This document shows positions 1-5,666 of a stretch of DNA of 6,974 nt, piece after piece. Source of the stretch: CAZTZY01 sp964617765 (GTDB lineage Bacteria > Pseudomonadota > Gammaproteobacteria > Pseudomonadales > DT-91); contig CAZTZY010000119.1 in the NCBI GenBank assembly GCA_964617765.1, positions 1 to 6,974 on the forward strand. Direction: 5' to 3'. The number at the start of each line of letters is the position of its first letter. Positions within the stretch are counted from its first letter, which is position 1. The notes under the pieces are model-generated. The model was not told the origin of the DNA. It did not search any database and saw nothing but the letters and a program-made list of their open reading frames with translations. Position numbers and translations under genes: made by a program.

Positions 1-52
1 AATGGCAGCACTAGCTGCTTAAACTGTTATGCACTTCGCGGTTGAATCCGCC

Positions 53-826
53 ATGCATTTTCTTCGTATGTTTTTATCAATAATGATGTCAGTTTTTATT
101 TTGGCATCTGTTTCAGTGATGGCCAATCAGTCTGATCTTGATGCAGAAAAAGCCATGTATGTTCAGGCATTTAATAGTGGTGATCTGGAAACCTTGAAAT
201 CAAAGGCGCGTAATCTGGAATGGTCGGGTTTAAGTGATGCCCAGGTGTTTGATCCGCTGGAAAAGCAAATACTGGCAAATCTGAATACGTCTGATAAGGC
301 GGGTTTGGATGCTGCCGCATGGATGATCAGGGGGTTAGGTTCTTCTGGAAACGTAAAATATTTGCCGACTCTCAATAAAGTGCTTGAAACTGGCTCCAAG
401 AAGCTGCAAAGGCATGCCAAGAATGCCATTGAAGAGTTGCCGAAGTTTGCAGAAAGAAACCTTGTTATCAGTAAGGATCTGGACAAAAGCGGTGCTGGTA
501 GAGTGGGCGAGCAACGGGTTTTGAACTTGTTGAATTCCGATAATGCGGAACTGAAATATGCGGGTGTCGAGCGCGCCTATGATTTTTATTCCAAAGGTGC
601 GGCTGTAGATAAAGAGGTGATGGGGAAGGTTCAGTCCTTGTTATTGGCGGGTTATAAAAGTGAAGCAAAAGACCGGGCTGAATTGAATGCGTTAGTATTG
701 ATGTGCAAAACTCTCGCCAATACCCGTGATTCAGCTTATGCAGCAACGATGCAAGAAGTGGCAGATAATGCCCCGAATAAAAAACTGGCTAAAAATGCTG
801 CTAAATTGTCTGCGGTTTTCAAATAA
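53..826 (+). CDS. Exported alpha-helical protein with HEAT-like repeats, function unknown
   Basis: I do not recognise a named family. Read from position 53 the product is 257 residues. It opens with a short stretch containing one Arg (MHFLR), then a hydrophobic segment of about 17 residues ending at SVMA-NQ, which looks like a Sec signal peptide cleaved near residue 24. There is no lipobox Cys, so the mature protein is probably periplasmic or secreted. The rest is almost wholly helical. Two segments resemble HEAT-type helix pairs: about residues 87-129 (AAWMIRGLG, then KKLQRHAKNAI) and about 214-256 (LVLMCKTLA, then KKLAKNAAKL). A further helical stretch (VLNLLNSDNAELKYAGVERA) lies between them. 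HEAT-like folds usually bind other proteins, so an adaptor role is an inference; I see no catalytic motif. The start is uncertain: ATGs at 29, 53 and 68 are in frame and none has a clear Shine-Dalgarno site. I chose 53 because it gives the most normal signal peptide. The gene converges on greB across a shared terminator. Confidence 0.75.
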   Translation: MHFLRMFLSIMMSVFILASVSVMANQSDLDAEKAMYVQAFNSGDLETLKSKARNLEWSGLSDAQVFDPLEKQILANLNTSDKAGLDAAAWMIRGLGSSGNVKYLPTLNKVLETGSKKLQRHAKNAIEELPKFAERNLVISKDLDKSGAGRVGEQRVLNLLNSDNAELKYAGVERAYDFYSKGAAVDKEVMGKVQSLLLAGYKSEAKDRAELNALVLMCKTLANTRDSAYAATMQEVADNAPNKKLAKNAAKLSAVFK

Positions 827-848
827 CATTGATGAGTGATGCCGAGAT

Positions 849-878
849 AAAAAGCCCTGCTTACCCAGGGCTTTTTTT
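849..878. terminator. Bidirectional intrinsic terminator between converging genes
   Basis: A perfect GCCCTG/CAGGGC stem (854-859 with 866-871) encloses the six-base loop CTTACC. It is flanked by five A residues (849-853) on one side and seven T residues (872-878) on the other. It therefore has a T-tract on both strands and can end transcripts from the exported-protein gene (+, stop at 826) and from greB (-, stop at 887). Its position between two converging stop codons is what such an element should have. Confidence 0.93.
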
Positions 879-886
879 ATGGGTTG

Positions 887-1381
887 TTAATAACGGATTG
901 CCGTAACATAAAACGTTTTTTCACCGGTAGGGGTCTGTACCACCACTTCATCATCGATGGATTTTTTCATCATGGCGCGAGCCATTGGTGAATCCATCGA
1001 CAGTTTGTTTTCCCGTAAATTGAATTCATCAGGGCCGACAATACGGTATTCAGTTTCATTGCCGTCATCATCTTCCAGTGTTACCCAGGCGCCAAAATAG
1101 ACTTTATCCCGATCGCGAGGTTTATCGTAAACCACGGTAAAGGCTTCAAGGCGTTTGGTTAAAAAACGTACACGGCTGTCAATTTCACGCAAACGGCGTT
1201 TGCCATAAATATAATCACCATTTTCCGAGCGATCACCATTTTTTGCAGCTTCATGTACGGCATGGGTAACTTTGGGGCGTTCGACTTTCCATAACTGGAA
1301 TAATTCATCACGCAGCATTTTTTCGCCTTCCGGTGTTATATAGGCTGAGGATTTGGGCTGTGGTGGACGGTAACGACTCAT
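887..1381 (-). CDS. greB: Transcription elongation factor GreB
   Basis: GreB enters the secondary channel of RNA polymerase and stimulates cleavage of backtracked RNA so that stalled complexes can resume. The 164-residue product aligns along its length with E. coli GreB (158 residues). The N-terminal coiled coil spans about residues 15-85 and carries the tip motif GDRSENGDY, whose Asp50 and Glu53 are the acidic pair that positions the catalytic metal. It continues with the family sequence KRRLREIDSRVRFLTK. The C-terminal FKBP-like domain includes FGAWVTLEDDDG, YRIVGPDEF and DSPMARAMMKK, then ends NAIEY-like as VTAIRY. ERPKVTHAV and the basic coiled coil favour GreB over GreA. The start at 1381 (MSRYRPPQP) is preferred to an in-frame ATG at 1423, because the longer form would add 14 unrelated residues and would begin upstream of the predicted transcription start near 1405. 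The gene is divergent from the M23 peptidase gene. Confidence 0.96.
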   Translation of the reverse strand: MSRYRPPQPKSSAYITPEGEKMLRDELFQLWKVERPKVTHAVHEAAKNGDRSENGDYIYGKRRLREIDSRVRFLTKRLEAFTVVYDKPRDRDKVYFGAWVTLEDDDGNETEYRIVGPDEFNLRENKLSMDSPMARAMMKKSIDDEVVVQTPTGEKTFYVTAIRY

Positions 1382-1393
1382 AAAGGCGATAAT
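1364..1393 (+). promoter_or_regulatory. Weak candidate promoter for the M23-to-alaS cluster
   Basis: TGGACG (1364-1369) and GATAAT (1388-1393) are separated by 18 bases, with four and five matches to the sigma70 consensus. Transcription would start near 1400, about 35 bases before the M23 start. The element lies mostly inside the 5' end of greB. A promoter for the four-gene cluster must be in this area unless it lies further upstream, but this candidate is only modest. Confidence 0.27.
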
Positions 1394-1412
1394 CTCGAAT
1401 GCGCAGGGTTTA

Positions 1413-1440
1413 ATCATAATCAATTGGGTTATCTATGCAA
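1413..1440 (-). promoter_or_regulatory. Candidate sigma70 promoter for greB
   Basis: On the minus strand there is TTGCAT (1440-1435), a 16-base spacer, and TATGAT (1418-1413). The -10 matches the consensus at five of six positions and the -35 at only three. Transcription would begin near 1405, about 24 bases before the greB start. The -35 overlaps the first codons of the divergent M23 gene. This is a consensus match only. Confidence 0.4.
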
Positions 1441-2283
1441 AAGTTAAGCGTTTTATTTTTTTATTGGCTAACTCTGTCGGTATCCGTTGTTCAGGCTGCC
1501 GGAGATGTTCCTCCTGAAGGCCAGGTGAATTTGCGGGGAGAGTTAATCCAGGGAGGGTTATTGCAGGGCAAGGCACCTGCTGGCAGCAAGGTGAGTTTGA
1601 ATAATGCCTTATTACCTGTTTCTGAAGAGGGTGATTTTGTGTTGGGTCTGGACAGGGATGCTGTTTCAGGTGACGTGCTTGAAGTGGTTATGCCTGATGG
1701 TGAAATATGGCGTCAGGTTCTCAAGGTAAAAACACGAGAATATGCTATCCAGCGCGTGGAAGGTGTGCCGGTAGATATCCAGTCAAGCCAAAAAAGCGAA
1801 GAAACCTGGTTAAGGATTCGCGATGAGGCTTTATTGGTGAGTGAGGTGCGTAAAAAGGTATTACCATTGCTGGCTTTCAAGCAAACCTTTGCCTGGCCAT
1901 TAATTGGCCGTATCTCAGGTGTATTTGGCTCGCAGCGTGTTTATAATGGCGAACCGGGCACTCCACATTATGGTGTTGATATTGCTGCACCTGTGGGTAC
2001 TATCGTACGCGCACCTGCTGATGGAGTGGTAACGCTGGCTCAGGATGACCTGTATTATTCAGGTGGCACGCTAATTATTGATCATGGCTTTGGTGTGTCT
2101 TCTTCATTCATCCATTTGAGTAAAACTCTGGTGAAGGTGGGTGATACTATCCATCAGGGTGAAGAAATTGCCAAAGTGGGTGCAACAGGCAGGGCGTCTG
2201 GGCCGCATCTGGACTGGCGCATGAATTGGCTGGAACGTCGGATTGATCCGCAATTGTTAGTACCGGCCATGCCGGTTAAATAA
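1435..2283 (+). CDS. Exported M23-family (LytM-like) metallopeptidase
   Basis: The 282-residue product has a signal peptide of about 21-22 residues (hydrophobic LSVLFFYWLTLSVSVVQAA) and is probably periplasmic. Residues about 28-105 form a beta-rich N-terminal region (LRGELIQGGLLQGKAP, then LPVSEEGDFVLGL). The C-terminal M23 domain spans about 152-275: WPLIGRISGVFGSQR, then HYGVD (His178 and Asp182, zinc ligands), APADGVV, IHLSK (His227) and SGPHLDWRMN. Family members cleave peptidoglycan cross-links or act as inactive activators of amidases. Here the final H-x-H motif reads His258-Leu-Asp260, so the third zinc ligand is Asp rather than His. This may be typical of a subfamily or may mean altered activity. 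The gene is probably the first of a (+) cluster that continues after 20 bases with the Trm112-like gene. There is no strong Shine-Dalgarno site before the ATG. The family call is firm; enzymatic activity is not. Confidence 0.9.
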   Translation: MQKLSVLFFYWLTLSVSVVQAAGDVPPEGQVNLRGELIQGGLLQGKAPAGSKVSLNNALLPVSEEGDFVLGLDRDAVSGDVLEVVMPDGEIWRQVLKVKTREYAIQRVEGVPVDIQSSQKSEETWLRIRDEALLVSEVRKKVLPLLAFKQTFAWPLIGRISGVFGSQRVYNGEPGTPHYGVDIAAPVGTIVRAPADGVVTLAQDDLYYSGGTLIIDHGFGVSSSFIHLSKTLVKVGDTIHQGEEIAKVGATGRASGPHLDWRMNWLERRIDPQLLVPAMPVK

Positions 2284-2303
2284 TAGATATAAACGGGAAT
2301 AAT

Positions 2304-2492
2304 ATGATTGACGAAAAACTGTTAAGTATCCTGGTGTGTCCAGTTAGCAAAGCGCCACTGGAATACCATAAAGATAAAAATGAGCTGGTGTGTAAAGCCA
2401 GTGGCCTTGCCTATCCGATTCGTGATGGCATTCCGGTGATGCTGGAAAGCGAAGCGCGCCAACTGACGACTGACGAAAAACTCGCGAAGTAA
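2304..2492 (+). CDS. Trm112-family protein (YcaR-like)
   Basis: This 62-residue protein matches the bacterial Trm112/UPF0434 family, of which E. coli YcaR is a member. Visible family features are the N-terminal LLSILVCPV, the central ELVCKASGLAYPIRDGIPVMLE and a C-terminal EARQLTTDE. Eukaryotic and archaeal Trm112 proteins are small partners that stabilise and activate methyltransferases. For bacterial members the role is not well settled, and a partner function is an inference. The zinc-binding CPxC pair of YcaR is reduced here: residues 12-15 read CPVS, leaving only Cys12 and Cys30. The start is supported by CGGGA at 2294-2298, six bases before the ATG. The gene lies 20 bases after the M23 stop, and its own stop is one base before the HIT gene, which indicates co-transcription and probably translational coupling to the latter. 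Confidence 0.9.
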   Translation: MIDEKLLSILVCPVSKAPLEYHKDKNELVCKASGLAYPIRDGIPVMLESEARQLTTDEKLAK

Positions 2493-2493
2493 T

Positions 2494-2844
2494 ATGACTG
2501 CAGTTTCAATTTTTACACGCATCATGGCGGGTGAGATTCCTGCGGATCTGCTTTACGAAGATGATCATTGTATTGTTATCAATGATATTCATCCGCAATC
2601 TCCAGTGCATATGTTAGTGATTCCACGCAAGCCGTTGAAGTCACTGGCAGAGGTGCAAGCAACTGATGAAAGCCTGTTGGGGCATTTGTTGCTGGTAGCC
2701 AGTAAAATGGCCCGGCAGTATGGTATAGAAAACGGTTTTCGTGTGGTGGCCAATAATGGCAAAGGTGCAGGACAAACCGTATTTCACCTGCATTTTCATG
2801 TGTTGGGCGGTAAAATCTGGGCAGAATCCACGCTATCCAAATAA
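2494..2844 (+). CDS. hinT: HIT-family purine nucleoside phosphoramidase (HinT-like)
   Basis: This 116-residue cytoplasmic protein has the whole histidine-triad fold. The N-terminal SIFTRIMAGEIPADLLYEDD is the hallmark HinT start, followed by DIHPQSPVHMLVIPRK and the active-site motif HLHFHV (His98, His100, His102). The middle histidine of the triad is the nucleophile in this family. HinT enzymes hydrolyse AMP-N phosphoramidates, including aminoacyl-adenylates made by aminoacyl-tRNA synthetases; the adjacency to alaS is therefore suggestive, although it proves no functional link. E. coli HinT has 119 residues, so the length is normal. The C-terminal tail (KIWAESTLSK) differs from E. coli. The ATG lies one base after the Trm112-like stop, and GAAGT inside the upstream gene may serve as its ribosome binding site. 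Three consecutive in-frame stops (TAA TAA TGA, 2842-2850) end it. Confidence 0.93.
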   Translation: MTAVSIFTRIMAGEIPADLLYEDDHCIVINDIHPQSPVHMLVIPRKPLKSLAEVQATDESLLGHLLLVASKMARQYGIENGFRVVANNGKGAGQTVFHLHFHVLGGKIWAESTLSK

Positions 2845-2875
2845 TAATGACAAAATAAAGTATTAGAGAAATTCC

Positions 2876-5515
2876 ATGACTAAGCAATTTAAGACCAGTG
2901 CCGATATTCGCGAAGCATTTTTAAGTTACTTCGAAAGCAAGCAACATCAACGTGTTGCCTCCAGCAGCCTGATTCCCGGTAATGATCCAACGCTGCTGTT
3001 TACCAATGCGGGTATGGTGCAATTCAAGGATGTGTTTTTAGGACAGGAGTCTCGCCCTTATTTGCGAGCAACCACGTCACAACGTTGTGTGCGTGCCGGC
3101 GGCAAGCATAATGATCTCGAGAACGTGGGTTATACTGCGCGTCATCACACCTTTTTTGAAATGTTAGGCAACTTTTCCTTTGGCGATTATTTCAAGCGTG
3201 ATGCGATAAAATACGGCTGGGAATTTTTGACAAGTCCGCAATGGATGAATCTGCCGGGTGAAAAACTGACAGTGACTGTGTATGCCGATGATGTTGAAGC
3301 TTACGCGATATGGAAAGACGAGATGGGTATTCCCGTCGAGCGGATTATTCGTATTGGTGACAATAAAGGTGCGAAATATGCTTCGGATAATTTCTGGGCG
3401 ATGGGCGATACCGGGCCTTGTGGTCCATGTACAGAAATTTTCTATGATCACGGTGCTGATATCTGGGGTGGCCCTCCAGGTTCTGCCGAAGAAGATGGCG
3501 ACCGTTTTATTGAAATCTGGAATATTGTATTTATGCAATATGAGCGTACTGCTGATGGCAAAATGACGCCGTTGCCCAAACCTTCTGTCGATACCGGTAT
3601 GGGTCTGGAGCGTATTTCGGCAGTGATGCAGGGCGTACACAATAACTACGAAATCGATCTTTTCCAGCATATCCTTAATGCGGCAACTGAAGTGACCGGC
3701 ATTCCTGATAAAAAAAACCAGTCTTTGCGTGTAATAGCTGATCATATTCGCTCAGCGGCATTCCTGATTGTTGATGGCGTGATTCCTTCGAATGAAGGGC
3801 GCGGTTATGTGTTGCGCCGTATTATGCGTCGTGCCATTCGTCATGCGCATAAGCTGGGTGTGCGCGGCGCATTTTTTTATAAGCTGGTGAAACCCTTGGC
3901 TGAAGTGATGGGTGAGGCTTACCCGGAATTATCAAGCGCTGTTGGCCAGATTGAAAAAGTGATTCTTGCTGAAGAAGAGCAATTCGCCAAGACGCTGGAT
4001 AACGGCATGCAGGTTTTACAGGAAGTGTTAGGTAATCTTGAAGGCGATGTTATTCCCGGTGATGTAGTTTTTAAGCTGTATGATACCTTCGGTTTTCCGG
4101 TTGATTTAACCAACGATATCGCGCGTGAACAGGATATCAAGCTGGATGAAGCCGGTTATGAAAAAGCCATGAATGAACAGCGCAAGCGTTCACAGGCGGC
4201 CGGTGGTTTTAGCCATGATTACACCAAGGATTTCAAGCTTGAAGGCATGACAGAATTTACCGGTTATAGTGATTTAGCCGGTTCAGCCAAGGTGGTTGCT
4301 TTATACAAGGATGGTGCAGCTGTTGATGCGTTGAATGCAGATGAGCAAGGTATTGTTATTCTGGATAAAACCCCTTTTTATGCAGAATCTGGCGGGCAGG
4401 TCGGTGATGCCGGTTATCTGCTTGCTAATGGTCTTAAAATTGAAGTGCGTGATGTGAGCAAGGCATCCAATCACCATTTGCATCATGTTGTCGTATTAAA
4501 TGGCTTAGTCAAAAAAGGTGATAATTTAACCGTTAATGTCGATGCCAGCTTGCGTCAGGCAATTGCGCTCAATCATTCGGCAACACATTTGTTGCATGCC
4601 GCCTTGCGTGAAGTGTTAGGCGAGCATGTCAGCCAAAAGGGTTCATTGAATGATTCCCAACGTTTGCGTTTCGATTTTTCACATTTTGAAGCAATAACCG
4701 CTGAGCAACTCGAAAAAATTGAAAATCGTGTTAATGAACAGATTCGCTTGAATAGCGCTGTGGAAACCTCGGTGACTGATATGGATAGTGCCGTTAAACA
4801 AGGCGCAATGGCTTTGTTTGGCGAGAAGTATGGTGACAATGTCCGTGTGTTGAATATGGGTAACGGCTTCTCTGTTGAACTTTGTGGTGGTACACATGCC
4901 AAACGCACAGGTGATATCGGTGTGATGCGGCTTGTATCTGAATCTGGTGTTGCGGCAGGCGTGCGTCGTATTGAGGCTGTTACTGGTGTTAATGCATTGG
5001 CATTTGATCGTGCCAATGAGCAGCAATTGGCAGCAATTGGTGGATTATTAAAAACCCGCCCCGATAGCGTGTTTGGCAAGTTGGAACAATTGCTGGCGAA
5101 CCAGAAAAAACTGGAAAAAGAGTTACAGCAGTTAAAAGCCAAAATGGCTACCTCCAGTGGAGGTGATTTGGCTTCCACCGCTAAAGTGATTCATGGTGTT
5201 AAAGTATTGGCAGCCAGTATTGAAGGCGCTGACCGTAAAAGTTTACTGGCCACCATGGACCAGATGAAAAGCAAGCTTGGTTCAGCTGTGGTGTTGCTGG
5301 CAACTATCGATGATAAAGGTGTTGCCCTGGTTGCCGGTGTTACCAAGGATTTGTCGGATAAAATCAAGGCTGGGGATTTGATGCAGGATGCCGCTGCCAA
5401 ATTGGGCGGTAAAGGTGGTGGGCGTCCGGATTCTGCCCAAGGTGGTGGCCCAGATGAAGCGGCCTTGCCTTCAGTGTTGGAATGGGTTTATAGCTGGGTA
5501 GAAAATCAGCTATAA
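2876..5515 (+). CDS. alaS: Alanine--tRNA ligase (AlaRS)
   Basis: AlaRS charges tRNA-Ala and hydrolyses mischarged Ser- or Gly-tRNA-Ala. The 879 residues match the E. coli enzyme (876) in length and domain order. The class II catalytic core shows TNAGMVQFKDVFLG (43-56), RHHTFFEMLGNFSFGDYF (89-106, motif 2), DTGPCGPCTEI (178-188), DTGMGLERI (239-247) and GRGYVLRRIMRRAIRH (308-323). The editing domain has both zinc-binding pairs, HSATH (His567, His571) and CGGTH (Cys670, His674). A coiled coil follows at about 735-757 (KLEQLLANQKKLEKELQQLK), then the C-Ala domain with its glycine-rich LGGKGGGRPDSAQGGG (843-858). All key residues that I could check are present. AGAGA at 2865-2869 precedes the start by six bases. 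The gene is 31 bases after hinT and is probably the last member of the cluster; its stop codon lies inside a terminator-like stem. E. coli AlaRS represses its own gene, but I see nothing here that tests this. Confidence 0.98.
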   Translation: MTKQFKTSADIREAFLSYFESKQHQRVASSSLIPGNDPTLLFTNAGMVQFKDVFLGQESRPYLRATTSQRCVRAGGKHNDLENVGYTARHHTFFEMLGNFSFGDYFKRDAIKYGWEFLTSPQWMNLPGEKLTVTVYADDVEAYAIWKDEMGIPVERIIRIGDNKGAKYASDNFWAMGDTGPCGPCTEIFYDHGADIWGGPPGSAEEDGDRFIEIWNIVFMQYERTADGKMTPLPKPSVDTGMGLERISAVMQGVHNNYEIDLFQHILNAATEVTGIPDKKNQSLRVIADHIRSAAFLIVDGVIPSNEGRGYVLRRIMRRAIRHAHKLGVRGAFFYKLVKPLAEVMGEAYPELSSAVGQIEKVILAEEEQFAKTLDNGMQVLQEVLGNLEGDVIPGDVVFKLYDTFGFPVDLTNDIAREQDIKLDEAGYEKAMNEQRKRSQAAGGFSHDYTKDFKLEGMTEFTGYSDLAGSAKVVALYKDGAAVDALNADEQGIVILDKTPFYAESGGQVGDAGYLLANGLKIEVRDVSKASNHHLHHVVVLNGLVKKGDNLTVNVDASLRQAIALNHSATHLLHAALREVLGEHVSQKGSLNDSQRLRFDFSHFEAITAEQLEKIENRVNEQIRLNSAVETSVTDMDSAVKQGAMALFGEKYGDNVRVLNMGNGFSVELCGGTHAKRTGDIGVMRLVSESGVAAGVRRIEAVTGVNALAFDRANEQQLAAIGGLLKTRPDSVFGKLEQLLANQKKLEKELQQLKAKMATSSGGDLASTAKVIHGVKVLAASIEGADRKSLLATMDQMKSKLGSAVVLLATIDDKGVALVAGVTKDLSDKIKAGDLMQDAAAKLGGKGGGRPDSAQGGGPDEAALPSVLEWVYSWVENQL

Positions 5516-5523
5516 AGTTTTTT
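5487..5523 (+). terminator. Terminator-like stem-loop spanning the alaS stop codon
   Basis: A perfect 10-base inverted repeat, TTTATAGCTG (5487-5496) and CAGCTATAAA (5507-5516), surrounds a 10-base loop and is followed by G and then six T residues (5518-5523). The alaS stop TAA (5513-5515) lies in the right arm. The stem has only three G-C pairs, so it is weaker than the terminator at 849-878 and may be partial. Ribosomes finishing alaS would disrupt the stem, which could make readthrough depend on translation; that point is inference. Confidence 0.6.
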
Positions 5524-5550
5524 GGGAAAGATGAATCCACTTAATATAAT
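5522..5550 (+). promoter_or_regulatory. Candidate sigma70 promoter for lysC
   Basis: TTGGGA (5522-5527) and a perfect TATAAT (5545-5550) are separated by the optimal 17 bases. The -35 matches the consensus at four of six positions. Transcription would start near 5557, leaving a leader of about 110 bases before lysC. The -35 shares its first two T residues with the T-tract of the alaS terminator. The 151-base intergenic stretch also supports an independent promoter, since the preceding gaps are 31 bases or less. Confidence 0.6.
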
Positions 5551-5575
5551 GTTAATTATTAGATGCTAAATTAAC
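5551..5575. repeat. AT-rich dyad at the predicted lysC transcription start
   Basis: GTTAAT (5551-5556) pairs with ATTAAC (5570-5575). Inside it TTAG (5559-5562) pairs with CTAA (5566-5569) around the loop ATG, with two unpaired bases (5557-5558) on the left. The dyad follows the -10 box directly and covers the predicted start near 5557, which is a common place for a repressor site. It could also form a weak hairpin at the 5' end of the lysC leader. AT-rich sequence yields such symmetry by chance fairly often, so its role is unproven. Confidence 0.35.
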
Positions 5576-5666
5576 GAAATATAAGCTAATTTTATTCCAA
5601 TTTGGTGCGAATTATTGTTTAATCTGCGCCTTTTCGTATTCATCAATATAATGAAGAAAGACTGAA

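Noticed and set aside
2..22. Possible tail of an upstream (+) gene ending with the residues MAALAA and TAA at 20-22
   Set aside because: Only seven codons are visible, with nothing recognisable. Any sequence has an open stretch of this length, so I did not call a partial CDS.
4573..5178. 201-codon open frame on the minus strand within alaS, and similar long opposite-strand frames at 3164-3745 and 6074-6433
   Set aside because: All lie inside well-conserved alaS or lysC coding sequence, and their translations have no recognisable domain. They are shadows of codon bias in the real genes.
5549..5569. Tiny upstream reading frame MLIIRC in the lysC leader region
   Set aside because: Its ATG overlaps the -10 box and lies before the predicted transcription start, so it would not be in the lysC mRNA. 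It has no ribosome binding site.
5647..5652. A second perfect TATAAT just before lysC
   Set aside because: Transcription would start about eight bases before the ATG, leaving no room for a ribosome binding site, and there is no -35-like hexamer about 17 bases upstream.
5557..5666. Lysine riboswitch (L-box) in the lysC leader
   Set aside because: The predicted leader is about 110 bases, shorter than the roughly 170-base aptamer, and I see neither its multi-helix pairing nor a terminator/antiterminator pair before the start codon.
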